A DNA stretch of 64,000 nucleotides, taken from contig NAJO01000009.1 in NCBI GenBank assembly GCA_002077065.1, positions 372,001-436,000 on the forward strand. Direction: 5' to 3'. Source of the DNA: Cryoendolithus antarcticus (lineage: Eukaryota; Ascomycota; Dothideomycetes; Cladosporiales; Cladosporiaceae). The notes under the pieces are model-generated. The model made no database searches and was not told the DNA's origin. It saw only the letters and a list, made by a program, of their open reading frames with translations. The position numbers and the translations under genes were made by a program. Below, piece by piece: positions 44,764 to 58,200 of the stretch. Each line of letters starts with the position of its first letter. Positions within the stretch are counted from its first letter, which is position 1.

Positions 44764-46399
44764 ATGGCTAAAGAAGGACAAGAGAGCAAGCCCCTCGGGT
44801 CGTACCCCAAGTCCGGCATCAATGTCCTCATTGTGGGCACTGGGCTCGCAGGGCTCACCGCAGCGATCGAGTGCATTCGCAAGGGTCACAGCGTCCAGGT
44901 CCTGGAGCGTGACACCGCAATCAACACTGCTGGTAGGTTGCCATGGACTCCTATGAGCTGATCGCAAGCTAATGGCACGTAGGTGACATGTACTTCATGG
45001 GCCTCAGCGCAACGCACTTCTTCAAGCACTGGCCAGAGATGAAGGAGGAGTACGACTCCATCGGTCTCCACAACGCTTGGATCGAGACCTACAAGCACAG
45101 CGGCGAGATCATGGTCAAGCCTCTGAAGGTCGCCGAGCGCCTCAAGGCCGCCGGCCTGGATCCCAATACCCCACCAGGCACCTTCCAAATGCGCCCTCTC
45201 ATTTACAGAATGTTCGTGCGCCAAGTGGAGAGACTCGGCGTAAAGATCGACTTCAACTCTCGCGTGACGGACTACTTCGAGGATGCGGAGAAGGGCACAG
45301 CTGGCGTCACTACTCAGGACGGTAAGCGCTACGAGGCGGACGTGGTCATTGCGGCTGATGGCGTGGGGTCCAAGTCGCAGAAGCTTGTTGGTGGCGCTGT
45401 GAGGGCGAAGTCTTCAGGCAGAGCTATGTGGAGAGCTGCTTTCCCGATTGAGCATATGGACAAGGACCCGGCGGTGAAGGAGCACTACTCAATGGTGGGG
45501 CCAGATAAGGATGAGCCGATCGTGCGTACATACTTGGCGCCTGGAGCTTATGCTCTGACGCTGACGAGGCCGGATACCATGATTTGGATCTTGAACCACG
45601 ATGTGAGTGTAATATGAGCGTGTACGGAAGCCAGAGGAAAGCTGACAGTACCAGGCAAACGACACCTCGTCTGAATCATGGGACAACTACATCAGCTCGG
45701 AGGAAGTACTCAAGGGCCTTGACGCTGTCCCCGGCGCAGACAAGTGGGACCCGAAGTTCAAGGACCTCGTTGCGATCACCCCTCCCAATACCATCGTCAA
45801 CTTCGAGCTGTTATGGCGCGACCCGCAGCTCACCTGGGCTTCGCCGGCACGACGAGTCGTCCAGATCGGCGACAGCGCCCACACTTTCTTGCCAGCGTCC
45901 GGAAACGGCGCTACGCAGGCAATTGAGGACGCAATCACGCTTGCATCCTGCCTGCAGCTCGCGGGCAAGGACAACATCCCTGATGGCATTGAGGCACACA
46001 CCCGCTACCGGTGAGTCGTCTCCCCGTATCTCCACACTTTTCCAAAACAGATCGCTGACATAACCTGGTAGCTTCATCCGCAACTCCTGCGCCCAAAAAA
46101 TGGGCTTCTCCAACGCCGAGCTCCTCCAAGACACCGACTGGTCCAAAGTGAAGCTCAACCCGCGTCTCGCACAGCCCAAGCACCCCAAGTGGGTCTGGGC
46201 GCACGACCCGGAGGTCTACGCGTACGAGAACTGGGAGAAGAACATCGAGACGATGAAGGCTGGCGTGACCTTCGATGAGAGTGGCATCCCGCCGAACTTC
46301 CCTGAGGGGTACAAGTGGGAGCCGTGGACGATTGATTATATCATGGAGTGCAAGAAGAACCAGGTGCCGGTGGATCTGGGCCCAGGGAACTGGGATTAG
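44764..46399 (+). CDS. FAD-dependent monooxygenase (group A, salicylate-hydroxylase-like)
   Basis: Four exons, 44764-44932, 44983-45602, 45655-46010 and 46072-46399, give 490 aa. The introns are 50, 52 and 61 nt. The junctions restore NTAGDMYFMG, NHDANDTSSES and RYRFIRNS. The Rossmann motif INVLIVGTGLAGLTAAIE (GxGxxG near residues 24-29), the NAD(P)H/FAD motif ADVVIAADGVGSKSQ and the FAD ribityl motif GDSAHTFLPASGNGATQ are all intact. Family knowledge: flavoprotein hydroxylases that act on aromatic or terpenoid small molecules with NAD(P)H and O2. There is no membrane segment, so it is probably cytosolic. Divergent from the P450, with which it may share regulation. Confidence 0.92.
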
Positions 46400-46636
46400 A
46401 GGATTGAATTGATATGGAGTGCATATAGTGCATATATAGTTGCGCCCTCTTGCACTTACTCCCAATACAATGAGCCACATGTGCATACCTCACATGATCG
46501 AATTTTATTTCGTCTGTGCCAGTAGAATTGACTTCACATATGAGTGACCTAGCACAGACCACTGGCGCATATGCTGCACTTGCACTTGCACTTAAATTCA
46601 GAGAGGTCACACTCTCCTCATCCGACAATCAGCATC

Positions 46637-47147
46637 ATGCCCTCCTCCGACTACAAGAACACGATCTCCGGCGGCCTGAAACTCAAGGGTGCTGGCATCA
46701 CCAAGCCAAAGCACAAGAAGTCCAAGCCAAAGCCTGCAGCAACGACGCCCACAGCTCCCGAAGCCTCAGAAACCATACCTGACACCACAGATGCCCCGTT
46801 CGAAACCACAGAAAGAGATGCGGGGGCACTAGAGCGAGCACTAGCAGACGAGGAGAAGAGCGCGGAACTTGCGCAGCCCGAGCAGCTTGAGCGACCGGCG
46901 CAGCAAGGTCGAGGCGATGGCAAGACAGAGACGCAGAGGCGGCATGAGGAGACGAGGCGGAAGAGGGTACGTCAACTACATGTGCTCCGACTCTGTGCGA
47001 CGGTAGAATTGGCTGACAATGTCGCAGCTCGATGAACGACTGAAGAAGGAAGGCGTGAAGACGCACAAAGAGCGAGTCGAGGCGCTGAATAAGTACCTCT
47101 CGGGTCTGAGCGAGCACCACGACATGCCACGTATCGGACCTGGCTAG
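46637..47147 (+). CDS. FAM32A-like nuclear protein
   Basis: Two exons, 46637-46966 and 47028-47147, give 149 aa. The 61-nt intron (GTACGT...CGCAG, phase 0) has a CTGAC branch. The N-terminus SSDYKNTISGGLKLKGAGIT, with a Lys-rich KPKHKKSKPKP run, and the C-terminus THKERVEALNKYLSGLSEHH, ending DMPRIGPG, are the two conserved blocks of FAM32A/DUF1754. The middle is acidic and disordered. Family knowledge: the human protein associates with the spliceosome at the catalytic stage. The fungal role is inferred from that. The first exon start is the ATG at 46637. An in-frame ATG at 46571 lies in low-quality sequence. Confidence 0.9.
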
Positions 47148-47638
47148 GGCTTCAAAATTTCAGCAGCGTGGTGTATTGGCCTGCTGCAAGCTATTGTGCA
47201 ATGTCTTTTGAGTGGAAGAGGCAGTCTGCGCGGCAATGGCCATGGCCAGGCGAATGCCACGGAATACAGGCATTGGATGGACGTCGCTGCCATTGACTCT
47301 ACGATACTATCTGGTATCGCTGCACTCGCTCGACGAGGCGATATTGTATGTTACATCTCTGGGTATGCTCGTTCCCTCCTACATCTCGCCAGAGAGCGTC
47401 GCTGCCACCACAATTACCATTACTTACACACAATCTCAGCAAATGACCAGCGCCACAATGATCGAAGGATGCGATCGCAAGAAGGAGCCGTTGTAAGTAT
47501 GTCGAGTACCGATATGTACAGGTACTGCTGTTAGTGCGTGTGTGTGAGAGAGAGAGAGAAAATCAACGCCAGTGTCGCGGCAACGGCGCACGGCGTCTTG
47601 TGAGTCTTGCAGAGCTGGCCATTAATGTCGTGAGTCCA
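47148..47638. other. Intergenic between convergent genes, 490 bp
   Basis: These are the 3' flanks of the FAM32A-like gene and STE2. It contains the short GT/GA microsatellite listed separately. No gene was seen. Confidence 0.5.
47536..47560. repeat. GT/GA dinucleotide microsatellite
   Basis: A short run of GT units passes directly into seven GA units (GTGTGTGTGAGAGAGAGAGA). It lies between the 3' ends of two convergent genes. It is probably a simple slippage repeat. Confidence 0.8.
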
Positions 47639-48974
47639 TCAGCGAGCGCGTCCAACGCCAGCATGCGGATCAGAGCGGACGGTATACGACCGATCAACCC
47701 TCACATTCTGCCCAATCTTCTGCATCTCCAGGTCATCCGTACCGCTCATACAGCTCTCGCGATGTCCAGCGGTCACGCCGACTTTTGTCTCTCCTCTCGC
47801 CTCAAGCTTAACAGGCGAGCTGTGGTAGCTCGAAGTCGGAGTCTGCGAGGAGGCGACGAGGGTGTCCACAGTATCATCATCGACGAGCTTTCTCTTGGAA
47901 CTGTACCCGTCGTCGGTAGTGTAGGCGGAGTGGCCGACAGGGATTGCTCGGTGAGCGGAATTGTTGGCTGGCATGGCGACGCGTCGGCTCTTAACGTCTG
48001 TGGACGCCCACATGCTGCTCAGGGGGAGGAAGATGGCGACGAGTGTTTCGACAAAGGAACCGAGTTGAGCGCCGCGCATGGCGTAGTAGTCGAGAATTGC
48101 GAAGATGACTGGATCGTCGTCAGTAATAGGACAGCGCACTCAGTGAAGAAGATGGGGACTCACCGGGAACGAACAGCGTCTGGCAGCCCATGATGAAGAT
48201 GATCTGCATCGCGCCGAATTGCTTCAGACCCATCTGGCGACGAGCTCTGATGGCAAAGCCTAGCTTCGCGACAAAGATGAGGCTGAATGTGCAGATCGCC
48301 ACGATCTGGCAAATGTTCGAAACGCTCTGAGCCCAATTCTGCGCGTCGACAGCTTCAGGCGACAGCGCTCTCGAGTTGGTCGTGTTCTGGCAGTTGATAA
48401 CCAGCAGATTGAGGCGGAAAGCGATGGCGAGCAGGGAGATTACGCAGCAGAAGCTCAAGATTGCAACGCGCTGAATTCTGCCCGCCGTCATGACAACTAC
48501 CTTCACCTGAAAGATAAGAGCAGCTTGCAGGAAGATGAAGACCAGCGTCGTCATGACGCTGCAGGTGACCGACTGGGCAACAGCCTCGTGAATGCCAGCA
48601 ACATCATATATCTGCATGACAACGAGGACGAAGTCCATGAACGGGCCGACCATCTCCACGCACTGGATCGTGCAGCGGATGACGTTGCAGACTAGAGCCA
48701 GCACGTTGAAGATGAAGGCGGAGCTGCGGCGCTTGCTCGATGCGGTCATGACCAGCAGCACGCAGAGTAGCATGGCTGAAGCTCCCAGCTGAGTGGCGAA
48801 GATGATTGCAGTCTGGACGGCCAGATTCTTGACTGTGTTGATGTCGTCGGTGCTGGTTGGCCAGAGCGTCACGCCGTCGGCGTCGACGAGGTTGAAAGTT
48901 TGGTTGTTCACATCGAAGCCTGGTGGTGGTGAAGCTGCCAGTGTGTTCATGGCGATGTTGGCAAAGGGTGCCAT
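47639..48974 (-). CDS. STE2: Alpha-type pheromone receptor, seven-helix GPCR
   Basis: Two exons on the minus strand, 48974-48164 and 48108-47639, give 426 aa. A 55-nt intron (GTGAGT...CCAG) restores GCQTLFVPVIFAILDYY. Family knowledge: Ste2 binds the peptide alpha-pheromone and signals through a heterotrimeric G protein in mating and chemotropism. The extracellular N-terminus has an N-glycosylation-type NQTF near NLVDADGVTLW. Seven hydrophobic segments follow. ATQLGASAMLLCVLLVMT (TM1), KRRSSAFIFNVLALVCN (TM2) and the RRQMGLKQFGAMQIIFIMGC block (loop 3/TM6) are diagnostic. The cytoplasmic tail is Ser/Thr-rich, suited to receptor phosphorylation, and ends without a lipidation motif. Divergent from the BRCT gene across 930 bp. 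Confidence 0.95.
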
Positions 48975-49904
48975 GGCTCAGCGATGGCCCTGCAATTTGT
49001 ATTGTGGCGCGTTCGATTTTGCTATGTCGCTGTCAGCTATGTTGACCGTGTCGACAGCATTGGGTCGCCTACCGAAAGTGGGTTGAAAGTGAGGCAATGA
49101 CTCAAGGAGTGGAGGGCAAGTTGACTGTGTCGTGATCAAAGGTATGACTGGCCGCCACTCGCGGCGGCGAGCTTGTCGTGCAACTGGAACAATACGACAG
49201 CCCACTGGAGAAACGGAGGGATTGTAGTTGTAAGGATTGTTGTGGTGCAGTGGCTGGCACAATGCGAGTGAAGTGAGGGTGAGGGACGGACTGGAGAATA
49301 TGAGGTGCTAAGCAGGGCAACAATGCCACGTGCAAGTGTTGAGCAGAAATAGCAAGATCGGAAGTGGCAGCCATGGTGTGAAAGTGGAAGGATAGACGAG
49401 CATGTGTATGGCACTCGACACTTGTGGGATGTTGTCTTCATACCACGACGGCCCAAGCGTCCTTAGTATTGTACTTGATGTTGCCCTGGTCTCACCTTCA
49501 AGACACTCGACTTACAAAACACGCGGAATTATTGACCTACGTCGGAGAAGATTCACATCGGTCGTGCCTTCTCCTGTAGATTTCTTAACCTCTTGAGCAT
49601 CTCCCAATGTACCCACGTCAGTGTGAGAGCGAGTGGACCATGATGGAGCGGGTACATTTTCGCATTTATCAAAAATCGCTTCTCGCTGATATGGCACTGC
49701 CTTGTACGTTATTGCGGCTACCGTGGCAGATGCACGTTCGGGTTCCATATGTGCAGGAGCGAAGAGAGGTCGTACTTTGAGGAAAGAGCGAAGCTGGTCA
49801 CCTGATGGCGCGGTGTTCTCGCGTTCACCATGAACTTCATTCACCTTGCTCCTCCCATTAAGGAAAACACCACGCTAATCTGTCGCCTGCATTAACGACG
49901 CACG
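48975..49904. other. Divergent intergenic region, 930 bp
   Basis: This is the upstream region shared by STE2 and the tandem-BRCT gene. Minus-strand ORFs of 90-110 codons are present (for example 49512-49844) but show no recognisable domain and mixed codon bias. It is probably regulatory sequence. Confidence 0.4.
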
Positions 49905-51611
49905 ATGTCGCGCACAGGACTGGCCCTGCGCCAGATGCTCAAGGGCAGAAGCAGCAGAGGCTCGCGGGGTAACACTCCTCCTGGGTCTGAGAACGAGGTC
50001 AACTTTGCCACCGGCCAAAACGTAACTTTCGCGTTGACCAAACTCGACGACCTCGTGAGGCTCGACGATAACGAGGGCCCTCCAGAACACACGATCGCGA
50101 CGTTCCGGTCGAACGGGAGGAGCGTCGTCCTGTGTCCGCTAGCTTCGGTCTCTATAGAGCTGCCATCCCATCCTTCGACGTCTGAGCTTGTCGAGAAGGA
50201 GACTCTGGACATTCCAGCCAGCAGCGAAGTGCAGACAAATTTCGTGTACCTCCGTGTTGGCGATACTGTCGACTTCCCAGGCCACAACTGTAAGATCATG
50301 CTTCTGGTACAGGATACCGGAGCATCATCTGCAAGTGCTCGACCTCTGGACGTTCAAGTGAAGTCCTCCGACGTGGACCAAGACGACAACAATGGAGTTG
50401 GAGATGAGCTCACAGAGGACGAAGATGACCTCAATATGGGCCATGTCAGAATCACAACACCACTAGCCAATGACGAACGGCAAGCGCCTGCCATTGAAGA
50501 GACGCCTCAGGGGCGACCTTTGACTGCAGGCACAGATGCTGTGTACTCTACAGCACAAGTAGAACAGCAAGATGAGCTGCCATCCACCCAAGACGTCGCA
50601 CCAGAGGATGAGGCCTCTCCTTCTACCTCGGACGAGGATCCACTGGGAGACTCACCACTTCACAAAGCAAATGCTGGGGCAGTCACGAACTCAGCAGCGG
50701 AAAGATTAGCTTCGACCCCACCGCAACCCGTTCTGTCTTCCGCAGACTTGGACGAAAGATCTGCTGCGTCTTCGGCCGCCGAGCGGTCGATGCGCTCTTC
50801 GAAGAGATCCCTTCCCGACGATGAGGAAGATGCTGTCCCGTCGAAGAAGTCGAAGAAGGCCAAGCCAGCTGTCTACAAATCTGCACGCAAGACGGGGCGT
50901 AATTCCACCGAATTTAAGTCGTCTCCTCGTGTTGAGATCCCGCCTGCATCTGCTTCTTCCGCCGCATCTACAGCGCCAGCCAAGGTCTTGCTAAGTTCGA
51001 GCAAGCACGCGGAGAAAGCAAGGCTCTGGCTCAAGGGATACAACATCACAGTCATCGAGGATGTGCCCACGAGAAAAGCCGACTTCATCTGCGTAGTCGG
51101 CAAAGGTGAGCTGCCGAAGACTGCGAAGGTGTTGAGATCCTTAGTGCTCGGCAAAGCAGTGGTCACAGATGACTGGATCACGGAGTCCATGAAGGCAGCC
51201 CATGTGTTGCCTGCGACCGACTACGTTCATGACGATCTCACCGAGACAACCGAGATAGACCGCTCGAAGTTGTTCTCCAACAAAGTCATCTTCCTTACCC
51301 AACCACTTCACAAGCAGTACGGAGAGAGTGGCTTTGCAAGCCTGAGGGCGCTGCTTACGGAAGCTGGTGCAACGCGGGTGGAAACCGGCACGCCTCGCAA
51401 AGGCCTGGACAGAAAAGGGAATGTTATCTTCATCGGCTGTGAGGGAAAGGACCAGGACGTCAGCGAACTGATGAACGGTGGCAAGAATGTGTTCAAGAAG
51501 GACCTTGTTTCGCAGTCAATCATTCGAGGGGAATTACTGCTAGATGGGAATGTGTTCAAGATTGACGGAGAGTCAGTGAAGGCTGCTCCGAAGAAAGGGA
51601 GGAAGAAGTGA
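49905..51611 (+). CDS. Tandem-BRCT nuclear protein, family not assigned
   Basis: A single exon of 568 aa. The N-terminal 150 residues contain alternating hydrophobic strands (NVTFALTKLDDLVRL, IATFRSNGRSVVLCPLASVS, YLRVGDTVDFPG, CKIMLLVQD) that could form an FHA- or beta-sandwich-like domain, but I see no conserved FHA signature. A long acidic/Ser-rich linker with SQ/TQ-type sites and a basic SKKSKKAKP stretch follows. BRCT 1 spans about 359-445, with the hallmark Trp in AVVTDDWITESM. BRCT 2 spans about 455-560, from FSNKVIFLTQP to VFKKDLVSQSIIRGELL. Family knowledge: tandem BRCTs often read phospho-Ser marks in DNA damage signalling. A C-terminal PKKGRKK could be a nuclear localisation signal. 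Confidence 0.85.
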   Translation: MSRTGLALRQMLKGRSSRGSRGNTPPGSENEVNFATGQNVTFALTKLDDLVRLDDNEGPPEHTIATFRSNGRSVVLCPLASVSIELPSHPSTSELVEKETLDIPASSEVQTNFVYLRVGDTVDFPGHNCKIMLLVQDTGASSASARPLDVQVKSSDVDQDDNNGVGDELTEDEDDLNMGHVRITTPLANDERQAPAIEETPQGRPLTAGTDAVYSTAQVEQQDELPSTQDVAPEDEASPSTSDEDPLGDSPLHKANAGAVTNSAAERLASTPPQPVLSSADLDERSAASSAAERSMRSSKRSLPDDEEDAVPSKKSKKAKPAVYKSARKTGRNSTEFKSSPRVEIPPASASSAASTAPAKVLLSSSKHAEKARLWLKGYNITVIEDVPTRKADFICVVGKGELPKTAKVLRSLVLGKAVVTDDWITESMKAAHVLPATDYVHDDLTETTEIDRSKLFSNKVIFLTQPLHKQYGESGFASLRALLTEAGATRVETGTPRKGLDRKGNVIFIGCEGKDQDVSELMNGGKNVFKKDLVSQSIIRGELLLDGNVFKIDGESVKAAPKKGRKK

Positions 51612-52112
51612 GGGACTGTGACTGAGGGAGTGAGTGAGGAAGGCATGATGAGCTACGGAGATGGAGGCGGACTCGCTTTGAACGATATGATACGCCCTGG
51701 AGCGTTTAGCATGGTGTTGGGGACTGTCTGTGAGCTTGACGATGATGTCGCTGTATGTCTGATGTACTGTGTAAAGCGTTGCTCTGGTCAATCTTCTCAA
51801 ACGGCATCCTCGGGATACTTGTGCTACTGCGTTGTGCGCCGCAAGTCTTGAAGCATGCTCTCATGTTAGTGAGATGGCATACTGACATTCGCTCTCCATA
51901 ACACTACACTGCTGTTCTGTTCCCATCAGAATGTCCGCGAAGGAAAGCATGATCTATATCATGCCCTCGAGAGACATGATGTAAGCTGCATTTATCAGTA
52001 TTAGCGGCCTCTCACGGGCGTCTAGGCGTGACAGATCGATCGCACAGCCGACTCTACAGAAGCAAAACATGTTCTGGGTCGAGTGCACAGATAGGGTCCA
52101 CTATTCATACTA
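51612..52112. other. Intergenic between convergent genes, 500 bp
   Basis: This is 3' flanking DNA of the BRCT gene and the flavin amine oxidase gene. Only short ORFs are present, with no RNA gene. Confidence 0.5.
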
Positions 52113-54349
<2,237 letters not shown>

Positions 54350-56007
54350 TCATCGCCACGCGCCCTGACTCAGCGACAGCAGTCCTTGCACGCAGTCCAA
54401 TTCCTCATCGCCAGAAATGCTGCGACTTCTTCGACCACTGCGCATGAAGGCAGCCAGCTCTGGGTCAGCGTCGGGGTCAGCGTTTTCATCATCGCCAGTC
54501 CGCCGAAGTCTCCCCTTGAGCGGAGACTGCTTCCGGCCGCTCCTTGCCGCGTTGACAGCACCACGCTTTTCGGACAGCACTCCCTTGTTGACAGGCTTGG
54601 TCAGATCGTCTGAGGCTGCCGTTACCGCGCGATCTGGCGACCAATTCTCCTTGTCAGAATCGTTTCCTGGAATGATGACCTGAGCATTCGAGAGTGAGTA
54701 GCGCAGCTTTGGCGCCCGGATCGAAGCAGCCTCATGCCGTCCCTGCTGAAGCCTCCCGCCGGAAGTGCTCGAGCGAATCAAGCCCGAGTGCGCTTGATCC
54801 AGCCTCGCTCGTTTGGCGGACGAAGTCCTATGCAGACCCGGATTCCTCCTACCGGTAAGTGGGCCTAAGATCGACCGTCCCGAAGTAGCCCGCATCAGAC
54901 CAATAGCGTTCGACGCTGAGCCAGACTCGTCTGCTGCTGACTTGTCTTCGAGCTCCGTTCGTGAATCCTTGTCGCACCAGAACTCCCAGGCACGTGAGTC
55001 TCGCGATCGCCCGCTCATGGATCGACGTAAAGACTGCGAAGAGTTGGTAGAACTACGTAGGTCCAGGGCAGCGGGAGCTGGGCCCTGCGAGACATCTAGC
55101 GTGGTCTGAGCGGCGTCTTGCAGCGGTCGAGGTGGCGACGGTGACGATCCGTCTTTCGTCGTGATGCGCGCTGCGCCGTCGGCGTCCATCGCTAACCGGA
55201 CAATCGACGATGATTTCTTCAGTTGTCGCTCGGACGATGGAATGCACATTCGACTGGCGATCAGCGAAGAGCCATCATCGTGTTGATGCATGGCAGACTC
55301 TCGCCTCTTGTTCGAGAAGTAGCCGACATTCGAAGTAGTTGCTGCGACGAAGCTGCTACTTGGAAGTTGAGACATGCTGCTAGTTCTTCGCAGAGGTTGT
55401 GAAGCAGCGGATGGAAGACTGCCTCCCATCGGCGACTTGAGATTGCTGCCTCCGACAACATCTCGATGCTGCCCCGTCGCAGTGTCGCGGCAGACCGGAT
55501 GCATACCCTCGTCTGCTATCGTGGCGTTGCTGTCATCACTCTCGGGATTCGCATCGGGCTCGCGATATGCTGCATGTTCACCCAACTGTCCAGCACGAGC
55601 TGCATGGTACTGCGCGACTTCGTGGGGTAGCAGTGGTCGACTCTTCCGTCTCGAGCTCTGCCGTCGATTCTGGAACCATATCTGCACTCTGTCAGTATTT
55701 GCAGCACTGCGGGATGTCGTGGACTTACCTGGACTTCCTTCTCACCCATAGCCACCAGCTTCACCAATTCTTGGCGTGCTATCTTGTCTGGCTTCGGATC
55801 ACGTGAATAGGCAGCTTCGAGGGCGATCTGATCCTCAGGACTGTTCAGCAGGGTCAGCAACTATCCAGGTGTCCATGCCTAACTTCATGTATAGCTTGTG
55901 TACCTTGTCCTCTTCCTCTTCTGTCTTCCGGATGGTAGGTCGTCCATAGCTGGCGATATCGAGCCTACAGTCGCAACGGCGGCAGGTTGGGGGGCGTCCT
56001 GAGGCAT
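54350..56007 (-). CDS. Homeodomain transcription factor (Yox1-like), 5' end unresolved
   Basis: Three exons are supported on the minus strand: 56007 (or beyond) to 55904, 55840-55729 and 55681-54350. They are joined by 63-nt and 47-nt introns. The homeodomain is assembled across all three, with the basic arm GRQKRKRT, then SPEDQIALEAAYSRDPKPDK, then EKEVQIWFQNRRQSSRRKSR, so the WFQNRR recognition helix is complete. From the ATG at 56007 (MPQDAPQPAAV) the product is 515 aa. The frame remains open upstream with plausible Pro/Tyr/Gln-rich residues, so one or more 5' exons may exist. The long C-terminal tail is Ser/Arg-rich and contains KENWSP, a KEN-type degron. Fungal relatives act in cell-cycle or developmental gene control. 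Confidence 0.85.
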
Positions 56008-56298
56008 TACCGGAGATTTACAATAATGTCCATATGATGCTGGTGTGTGACCGGGCCATGGTAATGAGTTGGCTGCTGGTGGTCTATGTTGATCGAGACG
56101 CGATGTTGTAGACGCGTTCTGGTATGCCAAGCCTTGATATCGATACGCATTGGCCCGGTCGCGCCTGCATCTGTGTCCGCCTACAGAGTACACTCTCGCT
56201 TTTTTCGACCTACCATCACATAGTTTCTTCCAGAACACCAGAATCAGATACAGGGCGTAAAGCCACCGTGAGATTGGGTCGTCGGAACATATTTCTAC

Positions 56299-56473
56299 AT
56301 ACCTTGATGGCATACAGCGTCTGTGAGGTGAGCTTTTCTGCTTGGCCAATGGGGCTTTCCACGGCCTTGAACACGTCCTCCACGCGGGTGCCCGTGACCT
56401 CCTGGACCCTCGAACTCTCCACCTGGCGATGGCGCAACACCAATCTCGCATTGGCGACGCACAGTGGATGCAT
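56299..56473 (-). other. Candidate 5' exon upstream of the homeodomain gene
   Basis: The minus strand from the ATG at 56473 reads MHPLCVANARLVLRHRQVES, then a segment including VEDVFKAVESPIGQAEKL, then TSQTLYAIK. It ends exactly at a consensus GTATGT donor (56298-56293). The stretch has coding-like composition. It could be exon 1 of the homeodomain gene or part of a separate short gene. The acceptor and phase joining it to the homeodomain exon were not resolved. Confidence 0.35.
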
Positions 56474-56499
56474 GACGGTACGCTGCAGCCCTATGCCTA

Positions 56500-58200
56500 C
56501 GACCCGATGGCGCGGGTCTATCGCTGACGACACCTCATCGCTCCTCATCTGCGGGTGCTCACCGGTATGATGGTCTCCGGAGCGTGGCCGCGAAACCACG
56601 CAGCCGCTTCCACGTTGTATGGTCATACCCACAAGACCACAAGCTCCTTACGATCGACGCGGAGATGATCGGCAGTACAACTTCAAATGCTCGACCTGAG
56701 TCGACCAAACGACGTCGAGAAGCTCCATTCCCTGCACATATGACTTACTAGGAACCCCACCAGCAATCGGGTTCGCATCTCGAGAGCACACTTCCCCCAC
56801 GGTAACCCTAGTGCTGCCGAGCTTCGGAGTTTCCATACGCTTGTTTGCAGATCTCACCGCTCACTCCGCAGTGGAACAATAGTGACACTCGAGCAGGTAG
56901 CGGCTTCACCGCTCGGCCACCGCGGGAGCTAAGCTATCGAATGCCTGGAGAGCTACCTTGATATCTATTCCGGCTCCACTCGTGGGGCTGTGGGAACGTT
57001 ATGACTATGAAAAAATAAGGTTTAGCCCCATTTTCTTGCCGTATGTCACATTCGTCTGCTTGCTTTCGCAGCCACGCGGTCACGGACCGGATGGATTACA
57101 CGCGATTCCATTCCTGCAACAGCTATGGCTTCGCGTGGTCATGCCGTGGCCTCTTTCTCCATGACTCGGGAGACCATGCTTTGCTAGACAAGCTTATACA
57201 TTCGACCGGCATGCAATGTGATTGGACTCCCCATCCGCTAGTCGCCATCCTTCGACATAGCCGTCACTATTGAGACGTCCTTGCGCTTCGAATGTCTGCA
57301 GTTCGGGCATAGGCTGCTATGGACTAGAGGCAGGACGGCTCAAGCATGCTCGTCTCCAACATGTTGCGGGCAAGCCGGAATGCACTATGTACTGCTTTGT
57401 CTCATACATCTTGGCCCTCTGTCCTATGGAGCTGTCGAGATCACTGTAATATCAAGGTCAAGTGTGCGCATTCATTGAGTGTCAGTTTATTCCGCGTCAA
57501 TTCTCAGCCCTTCCTGGCGCCTTTCCAGAACTTGGTTGCGCACGCAAGACACATCGGCCCCAAGGTCTCAGCATAGCCCTCTTATACTTCAAGCACACAA
57601 TCAACACCAATCCACTCACTGGGTCCAAGAAGCTGGTCCAGTATGATAGCTCTTGACTCACACAGTACTTTCTAGTAGCGGCAAGCTTTTCCACCTCACG
57701 GTCCGCTGCGCGGGATCCTAGTCTCCCACGCGACGCTTTGAGTACCGAGACATCCCACCTGCTCATCAGTACCTTGCGCCGCTGATTGGACGGTTCCGAC
57801 AGGATCATAGACTACCCGAAATATTAGCCCTGTCAAACGTTCGACAACGGTGCTGCGGCTCTGCGCACCGACTGCCTTGGTAAGTGAGGATCACATCTTG
57901 CATACACCAACAACCTGACTGAACAGCCGTTAGATCGTCGAGGCGTACAGCGAAGATGCAAGTTCGGCTCGACTACCTTCACGAACCCTCGATACGGGCC
58001 TCTCATTCGAGACCGGCTAGTTGCCTGATCTGCAGTCTCTACCTGCCGTCCACACGTGCACGGCCGGCCAGTACATGCGACCGAAATAAAGCGATCAAGA
58101 CGGGATGGTGAGTTGCAAAGGCACCAGCACGGATATGGGTCCGCACAATACAGTTCATATGAAGCTGTCTCGCCGTCAAACAGAAATACAAAGCCCAGAC
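56500..58200. other. Gene-poor stretch, 1.7 kb
   Basis: No supported gene. At 56900-56926 the minus strand resembles the D-arm of a tRNA-Ser/Leu (box A-like TGGCCGAGCGGT) but lacks a T-arm, so it is not called. Other ORFs are short. Confidence 0.45.

Noticed and set aside
49512..49844. 110-codon minus-strand ORF between STE2 and the BRCT gene
   Set aside because: Mixed third-position bias and no recognisable domain. It lies in a likely promoter interval.
56900..56926. tRNA-Ser/Leu-like D-arm on the minus strand
   Set aside because: A box A-like sequence is present, but no box B (GTTCGA) or T-arm follows within tRNA distance.
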